Origin: Mesonia algae
Lineage (GTDB): Bacteria; Bacteroidota; Bacteroidia; Flavobacteriales; Flavobacteriaceae
Assembly: GCF_003253545.1 (NCBI RefSeq)
Contig: NZ_QKYV01000001.1
Coordinates: 330,574 to 394,573, forward strand
Length of the DNA: 64,000 bases
Direction: 5' to 3'
This document shows positions 8,125 to 18,387 of this stretch, piece by piece. Within the stretch, counting starts at the first letter, position 1. Each line of letters starts with the position of its first letter. The notes under the pieces are model-generated. The model was not told where the DNA came from, ran no database searches, and was given only the letters and a program-made list of their open reading frames with translations. Both the position numbers and the translations under genes were made by a program.

Positions 8125-9498
8125 ATGGCTAAAACCAAAACTACTTTTTTTTGTCAAAATTGCGGAAATCAGCATGCTAAATGGCAAGGCCAATGCTCTT
8201 CTTGCAAGCAATGGAATACTCTCGTAGAAGAAGTAATTCAAAAGCAAGATGATAAGGACTGGAAAACTCCTTCTAGCTCTGGCAATTCTTCTAAAAAAAG
8301 AAACGCTAGTCCAACCCTTATTAAAGATATTGAATACAAAAAGGAGAAAAGACTTTCTACCAACAACACTGAATTGGACCGCGTGTTAGGCGGCGGACTT
8401 ATTCCTGGTTCGTTAACCCTATTGGGAGGCGAACCAGGAATAGGAAAGAGTACTTTGTTATTACAAGTTTCACTTCAGTTAAAATATAGAACGTTATATG
8501 TATCTGGAGAAGAAAGTCAGCAGCAAATAAAGATGCGTGCAGAACGCATCAACTCTAACCCTTCTGAATGCTACATCCTCACCGAAACTAAAACACAACA
8601 TATTTTTCAGCAAATAGAAAAATTAGAGCCAGAGATTGTAATTATAGACTCCATTCAGACCTTACATAGTGATTTCATTGAGAGTTCGCCAGGCAGCATT
8701 TCTCAAATTAGAGAATGCACTTCAGAGCTTATTAAATTTGCGAAAGAAACCCATACTCCCGTTTTATTGATTGGACATATTACTAAAGAAGGAAGCATCG
8801 CGGGACCAAAGGTACTAGAGCATATGGTCGATACCGTTTTGCAATTTGAAGGAGACCGAAACCACGTATATAGAATCCTTAGAGCTCATAAAAATAGATT
8901 TGGTTCTACCAATGAATTAGGTATTTACGAAATGCAAGGAGAAGGTTTAAGAGAAGTAAGTAATCCATCAGAAATATTACTCAGTAAGAGTAATCAAGAA
9001 TTGAGTGGAACTGCTATCGCTGCTACTCTTGAAGGCATACGCCCTTTGATGATAGAAATACAAGCATTAGTAAGTACAGCTGTTTATGGAACCCCACAAC
9101 GTTCTACCACAGGCTATAATGCTAAGAGATTAAATATGATTTTGGCAGTTTTAGAAAAAAGAGCCGGGTTTAGATTAGGAGCTAAAGATGTTTTCTTAAA
9201 CATTACGGGAGGAATTTCTGTAGATGATCCCGCTATAGATTTGGCTGTTGTCGCTGCCATCTTATCTTCTAATGAAGACATATCTATTGAAAAGAATATT
9301 TGCTTTGCTGCAGAAATTGGTTTAGCAGGAGAAGTGAGACCTGTGACTAAAGTTGAACAACGAATTCTAGAAGCCGAAAAATTAGGTTTTGAAATTATTG
9401 TTGTATCAACTCAAAATAAAATAAATACGGGAAAATATGCTATTAAAGTAGAATTAGCTTCTCGAGTAGAAGAAGTGGTAGAACTTCTTTTTGGATAA
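8125..9498 (+). CDS. radA: DNA repair protein RadA/Sms
   Basis: RadA is a RecA-related, DnaB-like ATPase that promotes branch migration during recombinational repair. The 457-residue sequence has the N-terminal zinc finger (Cys10, Cys13, Cys24, Cys27), the Walker A motif GEPGIGKST at about 102-110, the RadA-specific KNRFGSTNELG motif near 257, and a C-terminal Lon-protease-like domain (LNITGGISVDDPAIDLA). Length and order are standard. It is convergent with recO, from which it is separated by 47 bp without a clear hairpin. Confidence 0.98.
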   Translation: MAKTKTTFFCQNCGNQHAKWQGQCSSCKQWNTLVEEVIQKQDDKDWKTPSSSGNSSKKRNASPTLIKDIEYKKEKRLSTNNTELDRVLGGGLIPGSLTLLGGEPGIGKSTLLLQVSLQLKYRTLYVSGEESQQQIKMRAERINSNPSECYILTETKTQHIFQQIEKLEPEIVIIDSIQTLHSDFIESSPGSISQIRECTSELIKFAKETHTPVLLIGHITKEGSIAGPKVLEHMVDTVLQFEGDRNHVYRILRAHKNRFGSTNELGIYEMQGEGLREVSNPSEILLSKSNQELSGTAIAATLEGIRPLMIEIQALVSTAVYGTPQRSTTGYNAKRLNMILAVLEKRAGFRLGAKDVFLNITGGISVDDPAIDLAVVAAILSSNEDISIEKNICFAAEIGLAGEVRPVTKVEQRILEAEKLGFEIIVVSTQNKINTGKYAIKVELASRVEEVVELLFG

Positions 9499-9545
9499 AA
9501 CCTATTATTTTTATTAGAGCGAGAATTCAGTTAAATATTAATTCC

Positions 9546-10262
9546 CTAAAACAATTGATATAAAATATCTAAGGATTTGGGTTTTCTAAAACCTTGTAAT
9601 TGCAGTTCGTAATATAACAACATCATTTCTAGAAAACTTTTTCGTTGAGTTTGATTGAGTTTTAATGCTAAAGCTTCAGCTGGAGTTTGTTCTAAAAACT
9701 GTTTCAGTAAATAAGTGTTTGTATTACTAATGCAGTATTTATTAGTTTCGAATATTTGAAAATCGCCGTCTAAAAGATTAAAAAATGGAGCTTCTAAAGT
9801 TTCTGTATTGGGGTAAAAACCTACATACTGTGTTAACTTTACTAAAAACCATAAATGAAAATTAGCAAAATTTTTCATAGTATCTAAGCTTGTAAAAGAC
9901 TCTTCTAAAAAATGAAATAATGCTTCGTTCTTTTCCTCCTCTTGGATAGTATTTCGCAACATTTCAGCTAAAAAAAGAGCGATAGAAGACTTATAAACGT
10001 CTGTTGGAATATGTTGATAAGGAGGGTTTACTTTTGCTTCCCTAATATTTTCTAAGGTTCCTTTATCTTTATGTTTAGCAACTAAATCTAACTGTGTTAG
10101 AACCTGAAACATGGAGGCTTTCAACTTTCCTTTTTTACTTTTTAAAATATTTCTACACAAGTATGATTTAAGTCCGTCACTTTGAGTAAAACATTTAACT
10201 ATAAGGTCGGCTTCGCTGTAGCGGATAGATTGAATGACTATAGCTCTGGTATGTACAAGCAT
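9546..10262 (-). CDS. recO: DNA repair protein RecO
   Basis: RecO helps RecR load RecA onto SSB-coated DNA. The ATG at 10262 gives 238 residues beginning MLVHTRAIVIQSIRYSEADLIVKCFTQSDG, the typical N-terminal OB-fold, followed by the alpha-helical domain. An upstream in-frame GTG at 10265 is possible but the ATG overlaps the porZ stop as TGATG, which suggests translational coupling. The zinc-binding cysteines of some RecO proteins are not visible, as is usual in Bacteroidota. Confidence 0.94.
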   Translation of the reverse strand: MLVHTRAIVIQSIRYSEADLIVKCFTQSDGLKSYLCRNILKSKKGKLKASMFQVLTQLDLVAKHKDKGTLENIREAKVNPPYQHIPTDVYKSSIALFLAEMLRNTIQEEEKNEALFHFLEESFTSLDTMKNFANFHLWFLVKLTQYVGFYPNTETLEAPFFNLLDGDFQIFETNKYCISNTNTYLLKQFLEQTPAEALALKLNQTQRKSFLEMMLLYYELQLQGFRKPKSLDILYQLF

Positions 10263-12532
10263 CACCTAATTACCATAATTTTAGTAACCTTAGTCTCTAA
10301 TTGATCATCTGATGTAATCAATACCATATATACCCCCGACGCCACTTTGTGTTTTCCAAAAGCTCGACTGTCCCATTGTACACTTCCTCCTTCCGAAATT
10401 ATTTCATACACTAAGTTTCCTTCAATATCTGTAATTTTCACATTCGCGCCTTCTCGCAAACCGTCTATAGTTACCATCCCAGAATAACCTGGTCTAACTG
10501 GATTTGGAAATGCTCTAACTTTTTCGAAAGTTTCTGCAGACGAGGTGGCGGTTCCTCTAAAAGCTACCAACCCATTCGTGGTTCCTATATAAACTTTTCC
10601 TGTAGATTCATCAACCTCAATATCGGTTACTGAATTGGAAGGAAGCGGACTATTTTCAGTTGTAAAGCGATAAATGGTTTCTTGACCATTTGAAGAAAGA
10701 TAAAAAGCGCCAGCTTCAGTAGCGATCCATTTATTATTATTTCCGTCAACGGTAATAGCAGAAATGCTGCTTCCAGCTAAAAGTTCTTGTGCCACTCCAT
10801 CATCATCTAATATAATAATCTCATTTGTGCTTGTATTTGGGTTTTCAAACATTCCTGATGGTCCAAACAATACTCTTAATCCTCGCGATGTCCCAATCCA
10901 CAATTGATTATTATTATCTAAAGCTAGACTTTTTACATAATTATTGGGAAGATTCCCTGCTGTCTCTAACCCTTTAACTTTAGCAAAAGAATTTGTAGAG
11001 GGTTGGTACCCAATAATACCATCAATATAACTTCCAAAATAAATATTGCCCGAATTATCAATAATTAGCTCTGTTAATCCCAAGTTATCATTACCATTCC
11101 CTGGAGCTATTTCTGAAGTATCAAAAACTTGAAAACCTCCACCAGAAGAAAGCTTAAATAATCCATTATCTACTCTAGAAACATTTCCCCAAAGATTTCC
11201 ATCTCTATCAAAAGCAATTCCGTTGACTCTAACATCATTATTTTCTACACTTTGTAAGGGAGAGTTTGTAATATCATATACACTTTGCAATTCATTATCC
11301 TGCATTTCTAACAATCCTCCAAAAAAAGAACTTAAAAAAACTTGACTCGTATTGGATGGGTTTATCGCAGATCTAGCAATCTCTTCTGTACTATCTAAAT
11401 TTTCGAAAGGTACATTAATCCATTCTTCATTCATAAGATGACTAACTCCTGCCTTTTTTAAAGGATATGGGTTAAAAAATACATCATAGTCCCCGTATGT
11501 CACCCAAAGCTCGTTAGGAATAACAGAAAGACCAAACACGTCATTTCTTAAAGGCCCATCTGGACTTAAATATTGAAAAGCAGTAGTGTTACTTGCAGTC
11601 GTAGACAATAACCCCTCGCTCAAATCTCCCAAGTAAATAACTTGTTGATAAATTGTTGCACTACTTAAATTAACAGGTACATCTCCGAAATTTGAAATAT
11701 TAATTAAAGTGTTTAATTGATTGTTATAAACCTTAACCCTATTGGAAGTGGTTACAATTAAGTTTTCCTCGTTGACACGGAAATCTTTTACTTCTTGATT
11801 AAATTGGTCTCTATTCACAAATGTATTTCCCTGCAATTCTTGTAAGCTATTGCTATTATTAATTACATATAAGCTATTAGAAAGGTTGACTACTCCTCTA
11901 AAGGAATTGTTCGAAATATTTTGCCAAATTGAAAAATCTACCAAATTAGGGCTATTTATATCTGCAAAGCGTATTCCTCCTCCCTGGGTAGCTGCATAAA
12001 TTTTGTTATTAAAAACTGTCGTTTGAGTAACTGTAAGTTGCTCCCCTGCATCGCCAATTAAGTAAGTATCTCCAAACTCTAAATTATTTAGCCTAAATTC
12101 TGAAATACCGTAATTGGTCGAGATAAGTAATTTATTTTCATATTCATAAAAATGATTAATTCTCCTATTGGTAGGAGGTATTGTCACTTTTTCAATAATA
12201 TCAACTACTTTTAAAACGGTTTTGTCTTGTGGGTTATACACATCGATAAGACCATTTTTATAACCAATAAATAACAAATTATAATTTGCTGAAAAATAGA
12301 TGGTGTTTATCTTTTCGCTAGAAAGTCCTTGTATAGATGATATTTTTTCAATCTCTTGAGTTCCTCTTCTATATGAAAAAACAGAGTTTTCCGCAGCAGC
12401 GAATATCTTACCTGCCCCTGTAGAAACATCTTGTATACTGTAATAAGAAAATAAATCTTCCCAATCTAAATTTTGTGTTTGCGCTTGAGAAAACAAGCTT
12501 ATAAAAAAGAAAAATATTAGTATTCGTTTCAT
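10262..12532 (-). CDS. porZ: Type IX secretion system protein PorZ (beta-propeller)
   Basis: The 756-residue protein starts at the ATG at 12532, has a signal peptide (FSQAQTQ, about residue 18-22), and is built of two-component-regulator-like beta-propeller repeats such as NNQLWIGTSRGLRVLF and NKWIATEAGAFYL. The last about 85 residues (FPNPVRPGYSG...GVYMVLITSD...KVTKIMVIR) form a T9SS type A C-terminal domain. PorZ belongs to the attachment complex that processes T9SS cargo and delivers it to anionic LPS at the cell surface. Adjacency to recO is typical in this family. An in-frame extension to 12577 is rejected because it would precede the signal peptide. Confidence 0.88.
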   Translation of the reverse strand: MKRILIFFFFISLFSQAQTQNLDWEDLFSYYSIQDVSTGAGKIFAAAENSVFSYRRGTQEIEKISSIQGLSSEKINTIYFSANYNLLFIGYKNGLIDVYNPQDKTVLKVVDIIEKVTIPPTNRRINHFYEYENKLLISTNYGISEFRLNNLEFGDTYLIGDAGEQLTVTQTTVFNNKIYAATQGGGIRFADINSPNLVDFSIWQNISNNSFRGVVNLSNSLYVINNSNSLQELQGNTFVNRDQFNQEVKDFRVNEENLIVTTSNRVKVYNNQLNTLINISNFGDVPVNLSSATIYQQVIYLGDLSEGLLSTTASNTTAFQYLSPDGPLRNDVFGLSVIPNELWVTYGDYDVFFNPYPLKKAGVSHLMNEEWINVPFENLDSTEEIARSAINPSNTSQVFLSSFFGGLLEMQDNELQSVYDITNSPLQSVENNDVRVNGIAFDRDGNLWGNVSRVDNGLFKLSSGGGFQVFDTSEIAPGNGNDNLGLTELIIDNSGNIYFGSYIDGIIGYQPSTNSFAKVKGLETAGNLPNNYVKSLALDNNNQLWIGTSRGLRVLFGPSGMFENPNTSTNEIIILDDDGVAQELLAGSSISAITVDGNNNKWIATEAGAFYLSSNGQETIYRFTTENSPLPSNSVTDIEVDESTGKVYIGTTNGLVAFRGTATSSAETFEKVRAFPNPVRPGYSGMVTIDGLREGANVKITDIEGNLVYEIISEGGSVQWDSRAFGKHKVASGVYMVLITSDDQLETKVTKIMVIR

Positions 12533-12620
12533 GAAGTTATAACTATGTGTACCTAATAATATTGTAATCTTAAGCAAATATACTCATATCCTTATAGCTT
12601 AGCTTTAAAAAATTGAGCAT

Positions 12621-12648
12621 AAAAAAAAGCCGCAAATTGCGGCTTTTT
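12621..12648. terminator. Intrinsic terminator between gdhA and porZ
   Basis: GCCGC and GCGGC arms around AAATT, extended by A-runs and T-runs on both sides, form a compact GC stem with a U-tract in either direction. It directly follows the gdhA stop on the minus strand. Confidence 0.85.
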
Positions 12649-12666
12649 CAAACACTTATAAACTTA

Positions 12667-14037
<1,371 letters not shown>

Positions 14038-14055
14038 TTATTGTATTAAGTTTTA

Positions 14056-14063
14056 CAAATATA
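14056..14063 (-). promoter_or_regulatory. Candidate -7 box for gdhA
   Basis: The minus strand reads TATATTTG, 45 nt before the gdhA ATG, in the 209-bp divergent intergenic region. No -33 TTG at proper spacing was seen. Confidence 0.5.
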
Positions 14064-14186
14064 AAGTTTCTTTAGCTGAGAAGTATTTCATTTTTGAATA
14101 ATCTTCATTTTAATAACGCTCTCATTAATAAATTGATATAAATTCGGAGATAACGAAATTATATTTCCTCCTAATTTTTGTTTTTA

Positions 14187-14194
14187 TATATTTG
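14187..14194 (+). promoter_or_regulatory. Candidate -7 box for the exported protein at 14220
   Basis: TATATTTG on the plus strand lies 25 nt before the start codon of the gene at 14220. Confidence 0.55.
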
Positions 14195-14219
14195 CTAAAC
14201 TAACTTAAGTTTTTTTTTA

Positions 14220-15011
14220 ATGAAAACTAGCCGTCTACTTTTAACCTTATCCTTGTTGTTTTTATGTAGCACCGCCAATTATGCTCAGTCTTTTTCGCAA
14301 GAAATAGGTATAATTGCTGGTCCTGTAGCCATGAAATCTGATTACGGTCTTAGAGGAAACTCCGAAACCAATTTTGGAAATATTGGTCTAGGCGTGGGCT
14401 TAGTACATTACATTAATTTTGCTTACCGAGCAGATTGTAATTGTTATAGTAGAGATAGGTATTTTAACGATCATTTTAAAATTAGAACTGAGTTAGATTA
14501 CCACGTTACCAAACTTGAACACTTTGGTAAAGAATCTGAAAAAAATTCTATTGGCGGATTGAAGCTTAGATCAATGCATGGAAAAGCAAAGGTTTTTGAA
14601 ATTGGACCACATTTAGAGTTTTTTCCACGCAGTATTAGAGACTATGAGGCTGGAGCTTATAAATTTGCTCCATATATAAGCTTAGGAGTACATTTTGTAA
14701 ATTATGACCCAGAGGTTAAAACTGACCTACCTGGAAGAATAGGCTCTCAAGCAAATACATTTTACGAGTTTTTGGCTCCTTCTGGAGAAGATCCATATAT
14801 TGATGCCTCATCTGGCACTACCTATTCTATCGTTTTTAGTGCAGGAACGCGTTATCGATTAAATGATTATAGTGATTTACTCATTGATTTAAAATGGCAT
14901 TCTTATGGTACAGATTTTATCGACGGACTAGACCATGACAACATTCAAAATAAATCTAATGAATGGATGGTTTGGCTTAATGTAGGATACATTTATTACC
15001 TTAATTTTTAA
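14220..15011 (+). CDS. Exported beta-rich protein, THC0290_0291-type family, divergent from gdhA
   Basis: The 263-residue product has a signal peptide cleaved about after NYAQ (residue 22). The mature part is rich in aromatic residues and alternating patterns, with paired strands (GNIGLGVGLVHYINFAYR, YSIVFSAGTRYRL) and a C-terminal end WMVWLNVGYIYYLNF that finishes in Phe, all consistent with a small outer-membrane beta-barrel. I recognise the sequence type as an uncharacterised flavobacterial family (THC0290_0291), whose members I recall sometimes being labelled glutamate dehydrogenase by transfer from the neighbouring gene; there is no dehydrogenase motif in it. A Cys-Asn-Cys pair (RADCNCYSRD) near residue 75 may form a disulfide or bind a ligand. 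Function unknown. Confidence 0.75.
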   Translation: MKTSRLLLTLSLLFLCSTANYAQSFSQEIGIIAGPVAMKSDYGLRGNSETNFGNIGLGVGLVHYINFAYRADCNCYSRDRYFNDHFKIRTELDYHVTKLEHFGKESEKNSIGGLKLRSMHGKAKVFEIGPHLEFFPRSIRDYEAGAYKFAPYISLGVHFVNYDPEVKTDLPGRIGSQANTFYEFLAPSGEDPYIDASSGTTYSIVFSAGTRYRLNDYSDLLIDLKWHSYGTDFIDGLDHDNIQNKSNEWMVWLNVGYIYYLNF

Positions 15012-15031
15012 ATTATTTGAATACTCATAAT

Positions 15032-15063
15032 AAAAAAAGCACTCGTAGAATGAGTGCTTTTTT
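15032..15063. terminator. Bidirectional terminator between convergent genes
   Basis: GCACTC and GAGTGC arms around a 7-nt loop, flanked by seven A before and six T after, lie between the plus-strand gene ending at 15011 and the minus-strand gene ending at 15091. Confidence 0.85.
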
Positions 15064-15090
15064 GTTATTACATTTTTTACACAAACATCA

Positions 15091-16233
15091 TTAGCCTAAT
15101 GCTTGTTTTAAATCTTCAATCAGGTCTCTTTCATCTTCTACTCCTACACTTAAACGAATTAAGGAATCAATTACGCCTATTTTTTCTCTCTCTTCTTTTG
15201 GAATAGAAGCGTGAGTCATACTCGCAGGGTGACCTGCTAAAGATTCTACACCGCCCAAAGATTCCGCTAAGGTGAAAACTTTTAATTTTTCAACGAAAGA
15301 AATTGCTCCCGGCAGGCTATTATTCTTGGTGGTGAAAGAAACCATTCCGCCAAAATCTTTCATTTGCTTTTTAGCAATATCATGATTAGGATGAGACGGT
15401 AGTCCTGGCCAATATACTTTATCTACTTTGGGATGATTTGATAAAAATTCAGCTACAGCTTTACCATTTTCACAATGTCTTTGCATTCTTAGATGAAGTG
15501 TTTTAATTCCTCTTAATACCAGAAAACTGTCTTGCGGACCTGCAATCGCTCCGCTTGCATTTTGGATAAAATATAGCTTATTTGCTAGTTCCTTATCTTT
15601 TACAGCTAAAACCCCCATAACGACATCACTATGACCTCCTAGATATTTAGTAGCGCTATGCATAACGATATCTGCACCTAAATCTAAAGGTTGTTGTAAG
15701 TATGGAGTAGCAAAAGTATTGTCTACCGCCAATAGAGTTTGATGTTTTTTACTAATTTCTGCGACTGCTTCAATATTAATAATATTCATCATTGGATTGG
15801 TTGGCGTTTCCACCCAAATCAATTTTGTGTTTTTATTGATATAATTTTCAATATTTTGAGCTTCGCCCATTCCTATAAAATGAAATTTAATTCCAAAATT
15901 TTCAAAAATTTTGGTAAATAAGCGAAAGGTTCCTCCATATAAGTCATTGGTAGAAATTACCTCATCTCCAGGTTTTAGAAGTTTTAATATTGCATCTATT
16001 GCAGCTAAACCAGAACCAAAAGCCAATCCGTAATTTCCTTTCTCTAAACTAGCTATAGATTTCTCTAAAGCAGATCGGGTAGGATTACCACTTCTAGAAT
16101 ACTCAAAACCCTTATGCCCTCCAGGAGTAGATTGTGCATAAGTAGAAGTTTGATAGATAGGAGGCATAACAGAATTATATGCAGGATCTATGTCTTCTTG
16201 GCCTCCATGTATGGTTTTTGTATTAAACTTCAT
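15091..16233 (-). CDS. Trans-sulfuration enzyme (cystathionine gamma-synthase/lyase family)
   Basis: This 380-residue PLP enzyme of the Cys/Met metabolism family starts at the ATG at 16233; a TTG three nucleotides upstream gives one more residue. The PLP lysine is Lys196 in MHSATKYLGGHSD, the phosphate-binding stretch is SGLAAIDA near 74-81, and YSRSGNPT near 45-52 contacts the neighbour subunit. The substrate-binding end SLGGVESLAGHPASMTHA is as in cystathionine gamma-synthase (MetB), but gamma-lyases share it and the two cannot be told apart here. It is a single gene with a good promoter (16262-16293) and a terminator. Confidence 0.92.
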   Translation of the reverse strand: MKFNTKTIHGGQEDIDPAYNSVMPPIYQTSTYAQSTPGGHKGFEYSRSGNPTRSALEKSIASLEKGNYGLAFGSGLAAIDAILKLLKPGDEVISTNDLYGGTFRLFTKIFENFGIKFHFIGMGEAQNIENYINKNTKLIWVETPTNPMMNIINIEAVAEISKKHQTLLAVDNTFATPYLQQPLDLGADIVMHSATKYLGGHSDVVMGVLAVKDKELANKLYFIQNASGAIAGPQDSFLVLRGIKTLHLRMQRHCENGKAVAEFLSNHPKVDKVYWPGLPSHPNHDIAKKQMKDFGGMVSFTTKNNSLPGAISFVEKLKVFTLAESLGGVESLAGHPASMTHASIPKEEREKIGVIDSLIRLSVGVEDERDLIEDLKQALG

Positions 16234-16261
16234 CAACTATTAATTTAAAATATTTATCTAT

Positions 16262-16293
16262 CAAAAATACTATTCTATTTGCCGAATCGCAAA
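16262..16293 (-). promoter_or_regulatory. Complete flavobacterial-type promoter for the trans-sulfuration gene
   Basis: On the minus strand TTTG (16293-16290) is followed after 20 bp by TATTTTTG (16269-16262), agreeing with both consensus boxes and spacing of the Bacteroidota sigma factor. The transcript would have a leader of about 25 nt, too short for a SAM riboswitch. Confidence 0.75.
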
Positions 16294-16332
16294 ATTGACC
16301 TTACCTTTAGTTATTATTTTTAACTTATAATA

Positions 16333-17142
16333 ATGAAAAAATTTTCGCTTCTAAGCTTATGTTTTCTGTTAATTTTGAGTGTGGGTTGTAAAGAAGAAAA
16401 CAAAACTACAACCAATGAAAATGCACCTATAGAACAAGAAAATTCTAATTCTACAACTTTTAACTTTAGCGTAAAAAGTATATCAAAAAGCACTTTAGCT
16501 ATTTGCAAGAGAAACCCTTGTCCCCAAATGGACATTAAGTATTTATACATTACGAATGATTCTAATATTGGAGAAAAAATAAATAAGGCTAATGAAGAGA
16601 ATTTATCCTCTATCGTACAAACCCCTAATGACAGTATTTCCTATAAAAAAATTGACGAAGGTGTAAATAAATTTATTGAAGATTATATTTCTTTTAAAAA
16701 TGAATTTACAGAATCTCCTGCTGTTTATGAACTAAAAATTGACCAAGAGCAATTATTTGAAAATAACCAAACTTTAGTTTATTCTACTACTTTCTATACG
16801 TATACAGGAGGTGCGCACGGTTATGGCGCTAAACTTTACCATACCTATGATAAGAATACAGGAGAAATAGTAACTAATGAAGAGCTTTTAAAAAATAAGA
16901 ATGCTTTTAAAGCTTACGCGGAAGGAATGTTTCGAAAGAAGTTTAATCTTACTGAAAATGAAAGTTTGAATAAGAATGGTTTTTTCTTTGAAAACGATGA
17001 GTTTAAGTTAGCTGAAAATATAGCCGTTACCAAGGATAGTCTTTATATGATTTACAATGCTTATGAAGCTGCAAGCTATGCTGAAGGTGATATTAAATTT
17101 TCGTTCCCAAAAGAAGATGTCGAAGCTTGGTTAAATCAATAA
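16333..17142 (+). CDS. DUF3298/DUF4163 (PdaC-like) lipoprotein
   Basis: The 269-residue protein has a lipobox LSVGC with Cys19, a spacer rich in Asn, Thr and Glu, and then the DUF4163 plus DUF3298 arrangement: paired strands ending in YSTTFYTYTGGAHGYG near residue 155, YHTYDKNTGEIVTNEELLK, and the C-terminal IKFSFPKEDVEAWL. The family is best known as an accessory domain in peptidoglycan deacetylases of Firmicutes; the lipoprotein form in Bacteroidota has no proven role. A weak promoter (TTTG at 16278, then TACCTTTA) lies upstream. The ArsC-like gene follows by 2 bp, so the two are probably co-transcribed. Confidence 0.82.
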   Translation: MKKFSLLSLCFLLILSVGCKEENKTTTNENAPIEQENSNSTTFNFSVKSISKSTLAICKRNPCPQMDIKYLYITNDSNIGEKINKANEENLSSIVQTPNDSISYKKIDEGVNKFIEDYISFKNEFTESPAVYELKIDQEQLFENNQTLVYSTTFYTYTGGAHGYGAKLYHTYDKNTGEIVTNEELLKNKNAFKAYAEGMFRKKFNLTENESLNKNGFFFENDEFKLAENIAVTKDSLYMIYNAYEAASYAEGDIKFSFPKEDVEAWLNQ

Positions 17143-17144
17143 AA

Positions 17145-17498
17145 ATGAAAAAAGTATATTTTCTCTCTACCTGCGATACATGTAAAAGAATCCTAAAAGA
17201 ATTAGACTTAAAAGATGATTTTACCAAGCAAGATCTAAAAAAAGAACCTTTAACCGAATCTCAACTGGATGAGCTTTACACCTATTCTCATAGCTATGAG
17301 AATCTTTTTAATAAAAGAGCCAAACTTTATAAAGAAAGAGATCTAAAGACGAAAAACTTATCTGAAACGGATTATAAAAATCTACTATTAGAACATTACA
17401 CCTTCTTAAAAAGACCGGTTTTTATTCTTAACGACGAAATTTTTATAGGGAACAGCAAAAAAACAATTGAAGCTTTAAAAAAGCAGCTGAGTGAATAA
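17145..17498 (+). CDS. ArsC/Spx family reductase-like protein
   Basis: The ATG at 17145 gives 117 residues with a thioredoxin-like fold. The N-terminal motif is STCDTCKR (Cys10 and Cys13), a CxxC instead of the CxxS of many arsenate reductases, and the family's Arg-Pro (LKRPVFILNDE) is present near residue 96. Enzymes of this type reduce arsenate with glutathione or act as Spx-type regulators; which one applies cannot be read from sequence, and no ars genes are nearby. The C-terminus overlaps the EamA transporter start by 8 bp. Confidence 0.8.
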   Translation: MKKVYFLSTCDTCKRILKELDLKDDFTKQDLKKEPLTESQLDELYTYSHSYENLFNKRAKLYKERDLKTKNLSETDYKNLLLEHYTFLKRPVFILNDEIFIGNSKKTIEALKKQLSE

Positions 17499-18387
17499 TC
17501 GTATTTTAGCTATTCTTGCAGCTATAGGCGCTAGCACTATTTATGGCATTAACCATACTCTTGCTAAAGATGTTATGCCTACGTATGTTCAACCCTATGG
17601 TTTTATATTATTGCGTGTAGTAGGCGCCGCTATCTTATTTTGGAGTTTAAGTTTTTTAAAAACCTCACAAAAAATAAAGAAAGAAGATTGGCCCAGATTA
17701 ATCGCCTGTGCAATTTGCGGTATGGTCATTAATATGCTTTTCTTTTTTAAAGGACTAAGCCTTTCTACTCCCATAAATAGTTCGGTTATCATTACCCTCT
17801 CACCCGTTATGGTATTATTACTGGGGGCGATAATTCTAAGAGAAAGAATTACCTTATTAAAAATAGCAGGAATAATTGTAGGTCTTATTGGCGCGTTAAT
17901 ATTAGTGTTTTTTAGCTCGAGTACATCTACAAACGCTCCTAATATCCCATTAGGTAATATTTTATTTATTGTCAACGCTTTTTCTTTTGGTCTTTACTTA
18001 ATTTTAGTAAAACCGCTCACCGCAAAATACGATGCTATAACGTTAATGAAATGGTTATTTTTAATAGCCACCATCATTAACTTACCCATTACCATTGGAG
18101 AGTTTAATGAAATTGTTTGGAAAGAGATCCCCACTGTTGTCTTGTGGCAAATTGCTTTTGTGGTTGTTGCCACCACCTTTATGACTTATTTACTTAACAT
18201 TTTCGCTATTAAACACCTTTCTGCTTCTACACTTAGTGTTTTTATGTATTTACAACCTTTAGTTGCTATTATTTATGCAACTAGCGTCGGCGCAGATCAA
18301 CTCAATTTAGTGAAAATAGTAGCTGGTTTATTTGTTTTTACTGGAGTATATATGGTGACGAAAAAGAAAACCGTTACAACAAACTAG
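17491..18387 (+). CDS. EamA (DMT) family transporter
   Basis: The 298-residue membrane protein has ten hydrophobic segments in two EamA repeats (about 5-140 and 155-292), starting with AAIGASTIYGINHTLAKDVMP, as in drug/metabolite transporters. The start is a GTG at 17491 inside the end of the ArsC-like gene, giving an 8-bp overlap and probable coupling. The substrate is unknown. Its last 14 bp overlap the end of the convergent thioesterase gene, so the two have no intergenic terminator. Confidence 0.88.
   Translation: MNNRILAILAAIGASTIYGINHTLAKDVMPTYVQPYGFILLRVVGAAILFWSLSFLKTSQKIKKEDWPRLIACAICGMVINMLFFFKGLSLSTPINSSVIITLSPVMVLLLGAIILRERITLLKIAGIIVGLIGALILVFFSSSTSTNAPNIPLGNILFIVNAFSFGLYLILVKPLTAKYDAITLMKWLFLIATIINLPITIGEFNEIVWKEIPTVVLWQIAFVVVATTFMTYLLNIFAIKHLSASTLSVFMYLQPLVAIIYATSVGADQLNLVKIVAGLFVFTGVYMVTKKKTVTTN

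Noticed and set aside
16234-16332. SAM-type riboswitch upstream of the trans-sulfuration gene
   Set aside because: The predicted transcript start leaves only about 25 nt of leader, and no stem pattern of a SAM riboswitch is visible.
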